64,000 nt of DNA from Methylobacterium radiotolerans JCM 2831 (GTDB lineage: Bacteria > Pseudomonadota > Alphaproteobacteria > Rhizobiales > Beijerinckiaceae), in the NCBI RefSeq assembly GCF_000019725.1, contig NC_010505.1:1240001-1304000 (forward strand), written 5' to 3'. Shown piece by piece: positions 1 to 8,739 of the stretch. A model generated the notes under the pieces. It was not told the DNA's origin. It saw only the letters and a program-made list of their open reading frames with translations, and ran no database searches. The position numbers and the translations under genes are program-made. Within the stretch, counting starts at the first letter, position 1; each line of letters begins with the position of its first letter.

Positions 1-2
1 TG

Positions 3-338
3 GAAGCCTGGATCGCCGAGATCGGCGTGCCGCTGACGACCCAGAGCGGCACCCTCATCGACGACGTCGCGGCGCTGATGAACGGGCGCTACCTCGTCTT
101 CGGGCTCGGCACGTTCGGGCCGGGGGTCTGCCAGCTCTCCGAGCACGTCGAGCAGGTCTTCTACTTCGCCTCCGGCTGGCCGCAGCATTTCAAGAGCATC
201 CCGACCATCGGGCGGGTCGTGGAGGTGCTGGACGTCGCCGGCGGCTACACGAAGGTCGGCGAGTGGGACAACTCGCCCGAGCGCCGCGCGCTGATGCTCG
301 AGTATCCGGCCGAGAAGCTCGCGTTCGACGACGCCTGA
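3..338 (+). CDS. C-terminal fragment of an unrecognised protein, 5' end outside window
   Basis: The frame is open from the left edge to a TGA at 336-338, leaving about 111 residues, so this is the tail of a gene that starts upstream. The sequence includes LIDDVAALMNGRYLVFG and GTFGPGVCQLSEHVEQV followed by a Phe/Tyr/Trp-rich stretch. The first two resemble the late conserved block of bacterial glycan-processing enzymes (a loop in which a surveyed Ser/Gly position precedes the closing helix), but I do not recognise the family with certainty. It precedes a transferase by 79 bases on the same strand, so it is probably part of the same glycan cluster. An internal ATG at 78 is not a credible start because the similarity-like, GC3-biased coding continues upstream to the edge. 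Confidence 0.7.
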   Translation, partial: EAWIAEIGVPLTTQSGTLIDDVAALMNGRYLVFGLGTFGPGVCQLSEHVEQVFYFASGWPQHFKSIPTIGRVVEVLDVAGGYTKVGEWDNSPERRALMLEYPAEKLAFDDA

Positions 339-417
339 GCCCGCCCCCCGCCGCGGCCGCCTTGCCGAAGCCGGCAAAACCGGTGACAAGCCCTCGAGCC
401 ACCGCCGGAGGACAGAC

Positions 418-1662
418 TTGGCCAGCGCTGACCCATCCCCGGAAGCCCTGCGCGTCAACGCCTTCGACATGCACCGGGCCGAGGTGCTGATGCGGCTGCG
501 GCGCCGGCTCCGGCCGCGCCACACCACCCTGGTCAGCTTCGCCGCCAAGTACCACTACGTCGAGAGCCAGCGCCGGCTGGTGGCCTCGGCCGCCGCCACG
601 GGCGATTTCGACACGATCGAGAGCTGGTCCCCCGACCGGCTGCGCGAGACAACGTTCTACCGGGAGCACCGGGAGATCCTCGACCGGTCCCGGGGTGCCG
701 GCAATTGGGCCTGGAAGCCCTACGTCATCGCCGAGGCGCTGGAGAAGCGCCGCGACGGCGACTTCATCGTCTTCAGCGACACCGGCATGCAGGCGGTCGG
801 CGACGACCCGCTGCCGCCGGTAGCGCCGCTGCTCACCTGGCTCGACGGCTCGGAGCGCCGGGTCGCGGTGGGCGTGCTGCACGGCAAGCCGCAGCGGGCC
901 TGGACCAAGCGCGACTGCTTCGTGCTGATGGAGTGCGACGCGGCGCGCTACTGGGACGCCGACCAGATCCAGGCCTCCTGGATCGCCTTCATGGTGAGCC
1001 CCGCCACCCGCCGGCTCGTGGCCGAGTGGCTGCGCTACGCGGGCGATCCGCGGGTCGTCACCGACATCCCGAACCAGATGGGCCTGCCGGATCTCGAGGG
1101 CTTCATCGACCACCGCTTCGACCAGAGCATCCTGTCGAACCTGATCTACAAGCTCGAGCTGGAGATCCCGCCCCTGCGCCAGCCGTCCAAGCAGATCCGG
1201 ACGCTGATCGACGAGCTGGAGATGGACACGCTGGTCGCGACGCGCCCCTCCGAGAACATCGCGCTGGGCAAGACCTGGGCGGCGAGCTCCGCCTCGCCCT
1301 GGTCGGGCACCAGCGGCACCTACGGCGAGCGCACCACCGGCGACCCGTCCTTCTTCTTCCACACCGGGCTCGACCGGAACCCCTGGTTCGTCCTCGACCT
1401 CGGCGCGGTCGAGCGGGTCTCGGAGATCCGGATCTACAACCGCTGGGGGCAGCTCAGCGAGCGGGCGCAGCTGATGCGGGTCTGGCTGGGCGAGACCGAG
1501 GGCGACTACCGCCTCGTCTTCGACGCCGTGGACGCCCACTGCCATCCCGGCCTGCCCCTCCACCTGCGGTTCGACAACGCGCGGTTCCGCTACCTCAAGA
1601 TCGATCTCGACGAGGAGCAGCACCTGCACCTCGACGGGATCGAGGTCTTCGCGGCGCGCTGA
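418..1662 (+). CDS. Glycosyltransferase-like protein with C-terminal discoidin (F5/8 type C) domain
   Basis: A 414-residue protein starting at TTG 418, chosen because a GGAGGA Shine-Dalgarno lies 6-11 bases upstream and no ATG fits. Residues 1-270 look like a glycosyltransferase-type fold seen in polysaccharide clusters: KYHYVESQRRLV near the N terminus, GAGNWAWKPYVIAEAL, and DFIVFSDTG, an acidic motif where a nucleotide-sugar/metal site would be expected. Residues 279-414 match an F5/8 type C (CBM32) carbohydrate-binding beta-sandwich, opening with ENIALGKTWAASS and containing WFVLDLG, VSEIRIYNR and RFRYLKIDL. The fusion suggests a transferase tethered to, or measuring, a glycan acceptor. 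It is followed after 22 bases by the SGNH gene, so the two are probably co-transcribed. The catalytic role is inferred; the discoidin domain is clear. Confidence 0.8.
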   Translation: MASADPSPEALRVNAFDMHRAEVLMRLRRRLRPRHTTLVSFAAKYHYVESQRRLVASAAATGDFDTIESWSPDRLRETTFYREHREILDRSRGAGNWAWKPYVIAEALEKRRDGDFIVFSDTGMQAVGDDPLPPVAPLLTWLDGSERRVAVGVLHGKPQRAWTKRDCFVLMECDAARYWDADQIQASWIAFMVSPATRRLVAEWLRYAGDPRVVTDIPNQMGLPDLEGFIDHRFDQSILSNLIYKLELEIPPLRQPSKQIRTLIDELEMDTLVATRPSENIALGKTWAASSASPWSGTSGTYGERTTGDPSFFFHTGLDRNPWFVLDLGAVERVSEIRIYNRWGQLSERAQLMRVWLGETEGDYRLVFDAVDAHCHPGLPLHLRFDNARFRYLKIDLDEEQHLHLDGIEVFAAR

Positions 1663-1684
1663 CGCCGCCCCGGATCGCGACGGC

Positions 1685-3343
1685 ATGAGCACGCCGATGC
1701 AGGACAAGCCGCTGTTCCCGCTCGGGCCGATCCTGTTCTTCGGCGATTCGGTCACGGCGGAGCTGGTGGCCGGGACACCGCCGCTCTTCTCCGGACCCCA
1801 GACGGTCGCGCGCGGGATCGCCGGGCAGTCGACCCGGGACATGGGACGCCGGCTCCGCTCCGACATCGCCCTCTACGGAGCCCGCGGCCTGCACCTCATC
1901 GGCGGCCGCGACGACATCCTCAGCGGCAAGGCCGCGCCGTCGCTGGACAGCATCGTGGCCGACTTCGTCGCCATGCTGCAGGACGCGCGCGACCTCTACG
2001 TGCGGACCTGGGTCGGCTCGATCCCGCCGGTGGATCCGGCCGCGCCGGCCGCGGCCGGCTTGCCCATCCCGCTCATCGGGCAGGTCAACGCGTGGCTGCG
2101 CGATCACGTGCAGGCGTACGGCGCGCAGTTCATCGATTACGACGCCGTCCTGGCCACCGGGACCGGTGCGCTCAGGCCCGCTCTCAGCGACGACGGCGTC
2201 CGGCTGAACGCCGCCGGCTACGCGGCACTCAGGGACGCGATGATGGCGGCTCTGACCGCCCCGGGCGTCGAGCAGATCTGGGCCCCGCCGGAGAGCGAGG
2301 ACGCGGCGCGGCGGCGCAAGTTCCTGCACCATTTCGGCTACCTCGACTCGAACACGCGCTATCCGAGCCCGTTCATCCAGTTCGCCGGCAAGCCGGGGGC
2401 GAGCCATTACGGCGTCCCGTTCGACGCGGACGGCTTCCTGAACGCCGTCCCGATCGTCGCGCGCAAGCCGGAGGGCGAGACCCGGATCCTGGTCGTCGGC
2501 GACTCGACCACGATCGACGGCGGCGACATCGCCAACACCCTGCCGGGCCGCCTCGAGCGGATCCTGCGGGCGGGCGGCCTCGACGGCGCGAAGGTCTACA
2601 ATTTCGGGGTGATGTCGAGCTGCCTCACGCAGATGACCCACCTGATCTGGTCGCGACTCGTGACCTACAGCCCCGACGCGATCCTCGTGCTCAGCGGCAG
2701 CACCGACCTGTTCCAGCCCTGGACCTACGATCCCCGGCCGGGCCACCCCTACAACGCCTTCATCACCCAGCGGCTCTACGACCACTTCTTCGACACGCAC
2801 GATCCCCGCGCCCGCGAGGACGGCCTGTCCTACGAGGCGCTGATCACGCTGATCTACGAGGAGTTGAAGCGGCTGCGGGCCGAGGTGGGCTGGCAGAGCC
2901 CCGGCTGGGAGGACGCGATCGTCCACCATTACGAACTGGCGGCGCACCGGCTGACCAAGCTGTCCCACGACCACGGGGTGCCGATCGTCAGCGTCCTGCA
3001 ACCGACGATCCTGCGCAAGCGCCACCTCACCGAGGTGGAGCGCGGCGTCGCCTCGGGGGCGTTCCTGGCCTATCTCGACCGTCAGTACGCCAAGCTGGAG
3101 GCATTCACCGCGCAGCTCGCGGCGCGGCGCCCGTACCGGCGCACCTTCACGGCCCTCGACCTCAGCGGCATCTTCCGCGACCGCGAGGAGGGGACGTTCT
3201 ACGACGTCGTCCACTACGACGATCCCGCCCGCGAGATCGTCGCGACCCGCTTGGCCGCCGAGATCCGCGGCGCCCTGGACCGGGCCCGCACCCGCACGCC
3301 GCTGGCCCGGGTGCGCCACCTCCTCGGCGGTCGGCGGCGATAG
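1685..3343 (+). CDS. Tandem SGNH/GDSL hydrolase-like protein
   Basis: 552 residues with two SGNH-type domains. Domain 1 (about 12-195) has the block I serine in FFGDSVTAE (Ser22) and a block II glycine in GIAGQSTRDM. Where block V should read D-x-x-H it reads DGVRLNAAGYAAL, so the catalytic histidine is replaced by arginine. Domain 2 (about 265-545) has LVVGDSTTIDGG (Ser274), LVLSGSTDLF as the oxyanion block and FYDVVHYDD with an Asp-x-x-His pair (His510), so it is the probable active half. Known relatives add or remove O-acetyl groups on polysaccharides. No signal peptide is visible, so it would act in the cytoplasm on the growing chain or precursor. It converges on the minus-strand double GT2 gene 50 bases downstream. 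Confidence 0.8.
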   Translation: MSTPMQDKPLFPLGPILFFGDSVTAELVAGTPPLFSGPQTVARGIAGQSTRDMGRRLRSDIALYGARGLHLIGGRDDILSGKAAPSLDSIVADFVAMLQDARDLYVRTWVGSIPPVDPAAPAAAGLPIPLIGQVNAWLRDHVQAYGAQFIDYDAVLATGTGALRPALSDDGVRLNAAGYAALRDAMMAALTAPGVEQIWAPPESEDAARRRKFLHHFGYLDSNTRYPSPFIQFAGKPGASHYGVPFDADGFLNAVPIVARKPEGETRILVVGDSTTIDGGDIANTLPGRLERILRAGGLDGAKVYNFGVMSSCLTQMTHLIWSRLVTYSPDAILVLSGSTDLFQPWTYDPRPGHPYNAFITQRLYDHFFDTHDPRAREDGLSYEALITLIYEELKRLRAEVGWQSPGWEDAIVHHYELAAHRLTKLSHDHGVPIVSVLQPTILRKRHLTEVERGVASGAFLAYLDRQYAKLEAFTAQLAARRPYRRTFTALDLSGIFRDREEGTFYDVVHYDDPAREIVATRLAAEIRGALDRARTRTPLARVRHLLGGRRR

Positions 3344-3392
3344 GGCCGGCTCGAAGGGCGCCACCCCGCGTGTCGCGACGCCCCGCCCGCGA

Positions 3393-5798
3393 TCAGCCGC
3401 GCTCGGCCGCCCGCTTCACCCGGTGGGTGAAGATCACCGAGAGCCAGGGCACAACCTCGTGCTCGACCTCGATGGAGAGCAGCACTTCGAGGTGGAGCGC
3501 GTAGGGCAGGGTGAAGCGGAAGCCGCAGCGGGCCTCCTCCATCGTGGTCGGCAGGTCGCCCAGCACCGCCGCGATCACGTCCGGCCGGTGGACGTCCGCG
3601 GGGACGCGCTGGACCTCGCCGTCGGCCTCCACGATCAGCGTCGCCTTGGCGCGGCTCGCCGAGACGACCCAGCCGGCCAGCACCACCTGCCCGTCCTGGA
3701 TCTCGGCCCAGACCCGGTCCTGGGGGGCCTCCAGGTTCGCGCGGGCGAAGGAATCCGGCAGCTCGCCGTCGAGCTCGGCCACCGTGCAGCCGACCTCGTA
3801 CTTCTCGAAGCCGCGCCCCTCGCCGAAGATGGCGGCGAACTCCTTCTGGTACTGCGCGATCCGGGCGTTCTTGATGTCTTCCGGCAGGCCCGACCACTGG
3901 CCCTTCTCCTGGACCGTGTAGACCGAGAGCAGCTCCCGCAGGAACGCGATCCGGCCCTTGTCGGCGACGTAGAGGTTCATCAGCCAGTCGGCCGCCGAGG
4001 CGTTCGCGTAATAGGCTTCCGGCACCCGGCGCAGGGCCTCGGCGCGGTAGAAGCAGCACGAGAAGTTCGCGGTGAGCGGCGAGTTGGCCAGGACCGGGAA
4101 GCTGATCGTGCCGGTCGGATAGCGGCCCTGCTCGTCGTGCGGGACGTAGGAGCCGGTCGCCGGGTAGTGGAGCAGCACCCAGTTGAAGCACATGTCCAGC
4201 TTGCGGTCGTTGCGCAGCATCCGCATCTGCATCGCGATCTTGCGGTCCGACAGCCAGTAATCGTCCGCCTCGCAGAAGGCGACGTACCGGCCCGTGCAGG
4301 CGGCGAGGCAGTCCTGCATGTTGCGCAGCATGCCGAGATTGTGCGGCCGGGGCCGCACCGCGATCCGCTCCGGGTCGCGCGCCCGGTAGCGCTCGACGAT
4401 CTCCGCGGTGCCGTCGGTCGACTTGTCGTCGCCGATCACGACCTGCAGCCGGAACAGCCCGCGCTGGCCCAGCACCGCGTCGAGGCAGCGGCCGATATCG
4501 GCGGCGTGGTTGTAGGCCGTGACGATGACGCTGACCGTGAGCTGCTCCATGAGCCACGCGCGCAGGGCGTCGGGGTCGCCGGTGAGCACCTCGGGGGCGT
4601 CGAGGCCCATATCGTGCAGGGCCGTCCGGGCGATGTCGGGGTTGGCGTCGATCAGGCGCCCGAGGCTCGGCACGTCCTCCTCGTCGAGATAGGCCTCGGC
4701 CAGCCGCCGGAAGATCGATTTCTGCGCGGCCTCGTAGCCCGCCGCGTAGCGGCCGCCGAAATGGCCGCGCAGCTTGCGGAAGAACGCGATCTCGGAGTTG
4801 CCGAGCTTCTTGTGGCGGGCGAGCTCGGTGGCGTAGGTGGCCCACATCCCGGCGGCGTGCTTGCGGTAGACCGCCATCACCTCCGGCAGGAAGCCGACGC
4901 GCCCGACCTCGGCGTGCATCAGGTGGACGTACCAGTCGCCGGGGGCGATGCCCTCGTCGAACACGAACGCCTCCTCGCCGTGGTAGCGCCAGCGGTAGAG
5001 CACGCTGTTGGTCTGGACGAAGTTGTGCGCCACGAGGTCCGACAGCGACGGCTGCGGGCTGCACTGCTTCGGGTACAGCTCGTCGACCCCCGGCATGTCC
5101 TCGTAGACGACGCGCACCCGGTGGAAGCAGAGGGTGAATTCCGGGCGCGCCCGCAGGAAATCGACCTGCCGCTGGAGCTTGCGCGGGTCGGTCCAGTAAT
5201 CGTCGCCCTCGCAGATCGCCACGAACTCGCCGCGGGCGCGCGCCGCGAGGTCGGCGAAGTTCCGGTTCGGCCCGAGATTCTCGCTGCGCAGGACCGCCAC
5301 GAGGTTGGGGTGGCGCGCGGCGTACTCGGCGATGATCTCGGCGGTCCCGTCCGTGGAGCGGTCGTCGCCGACCAGCAGCTCGAAGGGAAAGTCCGTCGCC
5401 TGGCCGAGGATGCTCTCCAGCGTCTGCCGGATGAAGGCCGCCTGGTTGTAGCTGATGCACAGGACCGAGACGACCGGCCGGTTCCAGGCCGGCGCGGGCT
5501 GGGTCTCGGCGCGCGCCCGGATCCAGGCCGCGAAGGGATTGACGAAGCTGCCGTCGAAGGTCTCGTCCGGCGGCGCGGTGAAGTCGGCCCGGGGCCGGCG
5601 CCCGAGCCGGGCGCCGTACTTCACGTAGTGCTCGAGGGGCGACAGGTCGGTGAGGCCGACATCGGGATAGCGCGTCGCGTAGCCGATATGGTCGAACAGG
5701 CCGCTGGCGTAGATCGTGGCGAAGTCGTCCTGCCAGGGCTCGAGCGCGGGCGGAGCCGTGGTCGAGCCCGGCGCGCTCGCGCCTGCACCGTCCTGCAT
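3393..5798 (-). CDS. Double-domain GT2 glycosyltransferase with N-terminal GT-associated repeat
   Basis: 801 residues from ATG 5798, preferred over an in-frame GTG at 5816 because GAGGGA lies about 9 bases upstream of the ATG. Residues 34-73 are one copy of the locus-wide repeat (LFDHIGYATRYPDV, then PLEHYVKYGARLGRRP). Two GT-A glycosyltransferase family 2 domains follow. The first begins near residue 109 (VSVLCISYNQ, VGDDRSTDGTAEI, EGDDYWTDPRK near 201), the second near 422 (VSVIVTAYNH, IGDDKSTDGTAEI, EADDYWLSDRK near 512). Both keep the aspartates expected to bind UDP/GDP/dTDP-sugar and metal, so the protein may add two sugars in sequence. The C-terminal 130 residues form a beta-rich tail I cannot assign. 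It is transcribed alone, converging on the SGNH gene. Confidence 0.9.
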   Translation of the reverse strand: MQDGAGASAPGSTTAPPALEPWQDDFATIYASGLFDHIGYATRYPDVGLTDLSPLEHYVKYGARLGRRPRADFTAPPDETFDGSFVNPFAAWIRARAETQPAPAWNRPVVSVLCISYNQAAFIRQTLESILGQATDFPFELLVGDDRSTDGTAEIIAEYAARHPNLVAVLRSENLGPNRNFADLAARARGEFVAICEGDDYWTDPRKLQRQVDFLRARPEFTLCFHRVRVVYEDMPGVDELYPKQCSPQPSLSDLVAHNFVQTNSVLYRWRYHGEEAFVFDEGIAPGDWYVHLMHAEVGRVGFLPEVMAVYRKHAAGMWATYATELARHKKLGNSEIAFFRKLRGHFGGRYAAGYEAAQKSIFRRLAEAYLDEEDVPSLGRLIDANPDIARTALHDMGLDAPEVLTGDPDALRAWLMEQLTVSVIVTAYNHAADIGRCLDAVLGQRGLFRLQVVIGDDKSTDGTAEIVERYRARDPERIAVRPRPHNLGMLRNMQDCLAACTGRYVAFCEADDYWLSDRKIAMQMRMLRNDRKLDMCFNWVLLHYPATGSYVPHDEQGRYPTGTISFPVLANSPLTANFSCCFYRAEALRRVPEAYYANASAADWLMNLYVADKGRIAFLRELLSVYTVQEKGQWSGLPEDIKNARIAQYQKEFAAIFGEGRGFEKYEVGCTVAELDGELPDSFARANLEAPQDRVWAEIQDGQVVLAGWVVSASRAKATLIVEADGEVQRVPADVHRPDVIAAVLGDLPTTMEEARCGFRFTLPYALHLEVLLSIEVEHEVVPWLSVIFTHRVKRAAERG

Positions 5799-5865
5799 CG
5801 GTCTGATCCCTCGCACGCGCCCCGTCCGGCCGCTCCCTAGATCACGGGGCGGGGAGGGTCAACGC

Positions 5866-5898
5866 GGCCGATAGAGACGATCACGAAGTCTATCGGCC
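5866..5898. other. Perfect 10-bp inverted repeat between two minus-strand genes
   Basis: GGCCGATAGA at 5866-5875 pairs exactly with TCTATCGGCC at 5889-5898 across a 13-base loop. On the minus strand it lies about 96 bases past the stop of the small repeat gene at 5994, so it could terminate that transcript, but no U-tract follows in that direction. On the plus strand a pyrimidine-rich stretch (GTTCTTCT) follows. It could equally be an operator for the GT2 gene that starts at 5798. Confidence 0.35.
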
Positions 5899-5993
5899 GT
5901 TCTTCTGACTTTATACTTGTCTCGATCGATCACGGATCGGGCAAATACTTTCGAGAGAGTCATCCCGCCGCGCACCCGCGCCGTCGACCGGTC

Positions 5994-6410
5994 TCACAGC
6001 GTCGAGGGCAGGCGCGCCTCCTCCGACCCGTGATTGTAGTAGTGCATCATCGGATCGGCCCCGGCATTGGCGACGTCGTCGTTGCAGGCGAGGTAGAACT
6101 GGCGGTCGAACAGGCCGGATGTCTCGAGCCACGCGAGCATCGTCTGCTCGGGGACGACCGGGGCGCGGTCCGGGGTGGCCTCGGCGGCTTCCCGGTACAG
6201 GTGAGCGAACCGGGCGATCCGGGCCGCGACCTCCTTGGCGGCGGGGCGGCGCACCGACGAGGCGACGACGCTCGACTGCTCGCCGGGGCGCCGGCGCTGG
6301 AGATCCGCCTCGGCGAGGCGCACCAAGCGGGCCAGCTCACCCTGCGCCTCCTTGAGCCGCGCCTGGGTCTCGGCAAGCTCCGCCCGCAGCGCCTCTACGT
6401 CCTCGCCCAA
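5994..6410 (-). CDS. Small coiled-coil protein ending in one GT-associated repeat
   Basis: 138 residues starting at TTG 6410, with a GGAG about 8 bases upstream. The first 45 residues are a strongly heptad-like, charged coiled coil (EALRAELAETQARLKEAQGE). After a linker, residues about 95-138 are a single copy of the repeat found throughout this locus (LFDRQFYLACNDDVANAG, then HYYNHGSEEARLP). No catalytic domain is present, so this looks like a free-standing version of the repeat on an oligomerising stalk. It might dock repeat-bearing glycosyltransferases or anchor them to a partner, which is inference. It lies between DedA and the double GT2 gene, all on the minus strand but with gaps of about 175-195 bases, so co-transcription is uncertain. 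Confidence 0.75.
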   Translation of the reverse strand: MGEDVEALRAELAETQARLKEAQGELARLVRLAEADLQRRRPGEQSSVVASSVRRPAAKEVAARIARFAHLYREAAEATPDRAPVVPEQTMLAWLETSGLFDRQFYLACNDDVANAGADPMMHYYNHGSEEARLPSTL

Positions 6411-6584
6411 GGTCGGCTCCGTCTCAGTCGCGGGGCCCGACGGGTCTCGGGCACGCGGCCGCCGGCGGGATCGGCCGGAGGCCGGCGCGACGGGGCGCCC
6501 CTGTCGGGTCGAGGCCGGCTGTACGATCGGCTCCGGGACCGGTCAACCCTGCACCGGGAGCGCGAGGGCCGTCCGGCGCGGCGG

Positions 6585-7652
6585 TCACGCCGCCAGCCCG
6601 ACGGCCTCCTCGGACTCCGCGTCGGCCTCGTCCTCCGGACGCGGGAGCCGCCGGCCGACCACCAGGAGGAGGAGGGCCGGGACGACGAGGATCAGGGCGA
6701 TGCCGAGGATCCCGACATGCCCGATCAGACGTCCGTAGAAGCCGCCGGTGACGCCGTCGTGCCAGGAGATCACCGCCATGCCGGCGCCGGCGGCGACGAG
6801 CAGCACGGGGATCTTGAACCACAGGGGCCAGGGCGCGCGCCGGGTCCGGACGGCCGCGCGCGCGGGGGCCTGCGGCGCCGCGCGCGACCGCTGGGCCAGG
6901 AGCGCCTCGATCTGATTCTGGAACTCCGCCTGGACGGGGCTGTCCGGGTCCACGCCGCCGCGCGCCGGGACAGGCCCCGGGACAGGCTCGGCCCGCGCCT
7001 CGCCGAGCCCCCCGCCGAGCGGACCCGGGATCTCGGCCTCGGCGGCGACCATCAGGCGCGCCTCGTGCCGGCGCATGAACAGCCACAGGGCGACGGCGCC
7101 CAGGAGGACGAAGGCCAGCAGCCCGAGGCCGACCGGCCCCATCACGTTCTCGATCGACCGGCCGCACAGGTAGGCGCCGAACCCCATGATCGAGGCCCAG
7201 GCCACGCCGCCGAGGGCGTTGAAGGCCATGAAGCGGCGCGCGTCGAGCTTGTTCACGCCGGCCAGGACGGCCGCGTAGGCCCGGAGCATCGCGGTGAAGC
7301 GGCCGAAGAACACGATCTTCCCGCCGTGCCGGCGGAACAGGTACTGGCCGAGCTTGAGCCGGCCGTGGTCGAGCCCGATCAGGTGCCCCTTGCGCAGGAG
7401 CAGGGGCAGGCCCCAGCGGCGGCCGACCCAGTAGCCGGCATTGTCGCCCAGGATGGCGGCGGTCGCGGCGATCGCCACGACGACGGCGATGTTGATGTTG
7501 CCGGTGCTGCCCGCGTAGGCCGCCGAGGTCAGCAGCACCGTCTCGCCGGGCAGGGGCAGCCCGGCGCTCTCCAGGGTGATGATGACGAAGATGGCCAGGT
7601 AGCCGTAATGCGCGATCAGGTCGGCGATCGGCAGATCGTGCAGGAAGGACAT
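6585..7652 (-). CDS. DedA-family integral membrane protein
   Basis: 355 residues from ATG 7652, preceded by GAGGAGA; an upstream GTG at 7694 would add 14 unconvincing residues. The N-terminal 200 residues match the DedA/SNARE-associated family: YLAIFVIITLESAGLPLPGE near residue 18, with the conserved E and GLPLPGE re-entrant motif. GYWVGRRWG then follows, and FFGRFTAMLRAYAAVLAG carries the FxxRF...R signature. Hydrophobic segments are visible near 17-37, 50-70, 140-160 and 175-195. Beyond the DedA core is a cytoplasmic linker and two further hydrophobic helices at the C terminus, which is longer than the usual roughly 200-220-residue DedA. Relatives are implicated in undecaprenyl-phosphate or phospholipid flipping. 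That would fit a lipid-linked glycan locus, but the link is inferential. Confidence 0.9.
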   Translation of the reverse strand: MSFLHDLPIADLIAHYGYLAIFVIITLESAGLPLPGETVLLTSAAYAGSTGNINIAVVVAIAATAAILGDNAGYWVGRRWGLPLLLRKGHLIGLDHGRLKLGQYLFRRHGGKIVFFGRFTAMLRAYAAVLAGVNKLDARRFMAFNALGGVAWASIMGFGAYLCGRSIENVMGPVGLGLLAFVLLGAVALWLFMRRHEARLMVAAEAEIPGPLGGGLGEARAEPVPGPVPARGGVDPDSPVQAEFQNQIEALLAQRSRAAPQAPARAAVRTRRAPWPLWFKIPVLLVAAGAGMAVISWHDGVTGGFYGRLIGHVGILGIALILVVPALLLLVVGRRLPRPEDEADAESEEAVGLAA

Positions 7653-7731
7653 GGGGTCTCCTCGCGGATCGGTGCCGCGCGCTGTCGCCGACAAACGTGG
7701 CCGCTCCGGGGCGGATCGACGATCCGGCCGA

Positions 7732-8739
7732 TCAGCCGGTGCCGGAGGGCGCGCCCGCCGCCCGCGACCGCGCCAGATGGGCGCGCATCCACGCGATGGT
7801 GCCGGTGAGCCCGGCCTGCAGGGGGACGCGGGGCTGCCAGCCGAGCTCCGCCCGGATCAGCGCGGTGTCGAGCACGTTGGCCGGCACGTCGGCGGCGCGG
7901 CTCGGCCGGTGCAGGCAGGGGAGGTGGTCCCGCCCGAAGGCCGCCTTCAGCTCGGCGATGACCTGGTTGACGCTGAGGCCCCGGCCGCTGCCGACATTCA
8001 GTACCTTGTGCGGCCCCCGGTAGGCGACGGCGCCCAGGAAGGCGTCGCTGACGTCGTCGATGTGCAGGAAGTCGCGCACCACCGCGCCGGTCCCCCAGAC
8101 CTCCAGCGGCTGGTCGGTGAGGACGCGGTGGATGTAGCTGCCGATCAGGCCCTGGTGCTTGGTGCCGAGCTGGAAGCGTCCGTACGGGTTGGCGATCCGC
8201 AGGATCTGGTAGTCGATCCCGTGCAGGTGCCGGTAGAGGTGCAGCGACTTCTCGATCATCAGCTTGCTGATGCCGTAGGCCGAGATCGGGTCGGTCGGCG
8301 CCCGCTCGGGGATCGGGATGGCGCCCGGGATCCCGTAGATCGCGCCCCCGGAGGACGCGAACACGAGCTTCCCGATCCGGGCCGAGCGGCAGATCTCCAG
8401 GAGGTGCAGCGTGGCGATCGGCGCGGCCGAGAGCTCCGCCGACGGGTCGCGGTTGGAGCTCTCGGGGATCGAGCCGGCGATCAGGTGGAAGACGACGTCC
8501 TGCCGCTCGACCGCGTTGGCGAGGGCGAGGCGGTCGGAGAACTGGCCGGACACCCGGGCGACGCGCCGGTCCAGGACCTCGGCCTGCGGGTGGCTGCGGC
8601 TGAAGCACGTGACCTCGGCGCCCGCCGCCGCGAGGCGGTTGCACAGGTTCAGCCCGAGGAACCCGCCGCCGCCCAGCACGAGGCAGCGGGCGCCCGCGAG
8701 CCCCGGCCCGGGCGGCCCGCCGGCGGCGGCGCCGCTCAC
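7732..8739 (-). CDS. NAD-dependent sugar epimerase/dehydratase
   Basis: 335 residues. The start is taken as GTG 8739, which overlaps the upstream gene's TGA by four bases (GTGA), typical translational coupling; the frame is open further upstream but that part is the shadow of the upstream gene. It is an extended SDR: the Rossmann motif CLVLGGGGFLGLNL lies near residue 16, the active-site Tyr-x-x-x-Lys is in ISAYGISKLMIEK, and the C-terminal half has VVRDFLHIDDVSDAFL and NVGSGRGLSVNQVI. This is the UDP-glucose 4-epimerase/dTDP-glucose dehydratase class, and the exact sugar cannot be told from sequence alone. It would supply a nucleotide sugar for the surrounding transferases. Confidence 0.88.
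   Translation of the reverse strand: MSGAAAGGPPGPGLAGARCLVLGGGGFLGLNLCNRLAAAGAEVTCFSRSHPQAEVLDRRVARVSGQFSDRLALANAVERQDVVFHLIAGSIPESSNRDPSAELSAAPIATLHLLEICRSARIGKLVFASSGGAIYGIPGAIPIPERAPTDPISAYGISKLMIEKSLHLYRHLHGIDYQILRIANPYGRFQLGTKHQGLIGSYIHRVLTDQPLEVWGTGAVVRDFLHIDDVSDAFLGAVAYRGPHKVLNVGSGRGLSVNQVIAELKAAFGRDHLPCLHRPSRAADVPANVLDTALIRAELGWQPRVPLQAGLTGTIAWMRAHLARSRAAGAPSGTG

Noticed and set aside
190..1866. Long minus-strand frame across the first transferase
   Set aside because: Low-complexity Arg/Ala/Val translation without motifs, antisense to a good plus-strand gene.
3344..3392. Bidirectional terminator between the convergent SGNH and GT2 genes
   Set aside because: Only a four-base stem (GCGT/ACGC) could be found; too weak to call.
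3423..5840. An 805-codon plus-strand frame opposite the double GT2 gene
   Set aside because: Compositional shadow; no domains, while the minus strand has two complete GT2 domains.
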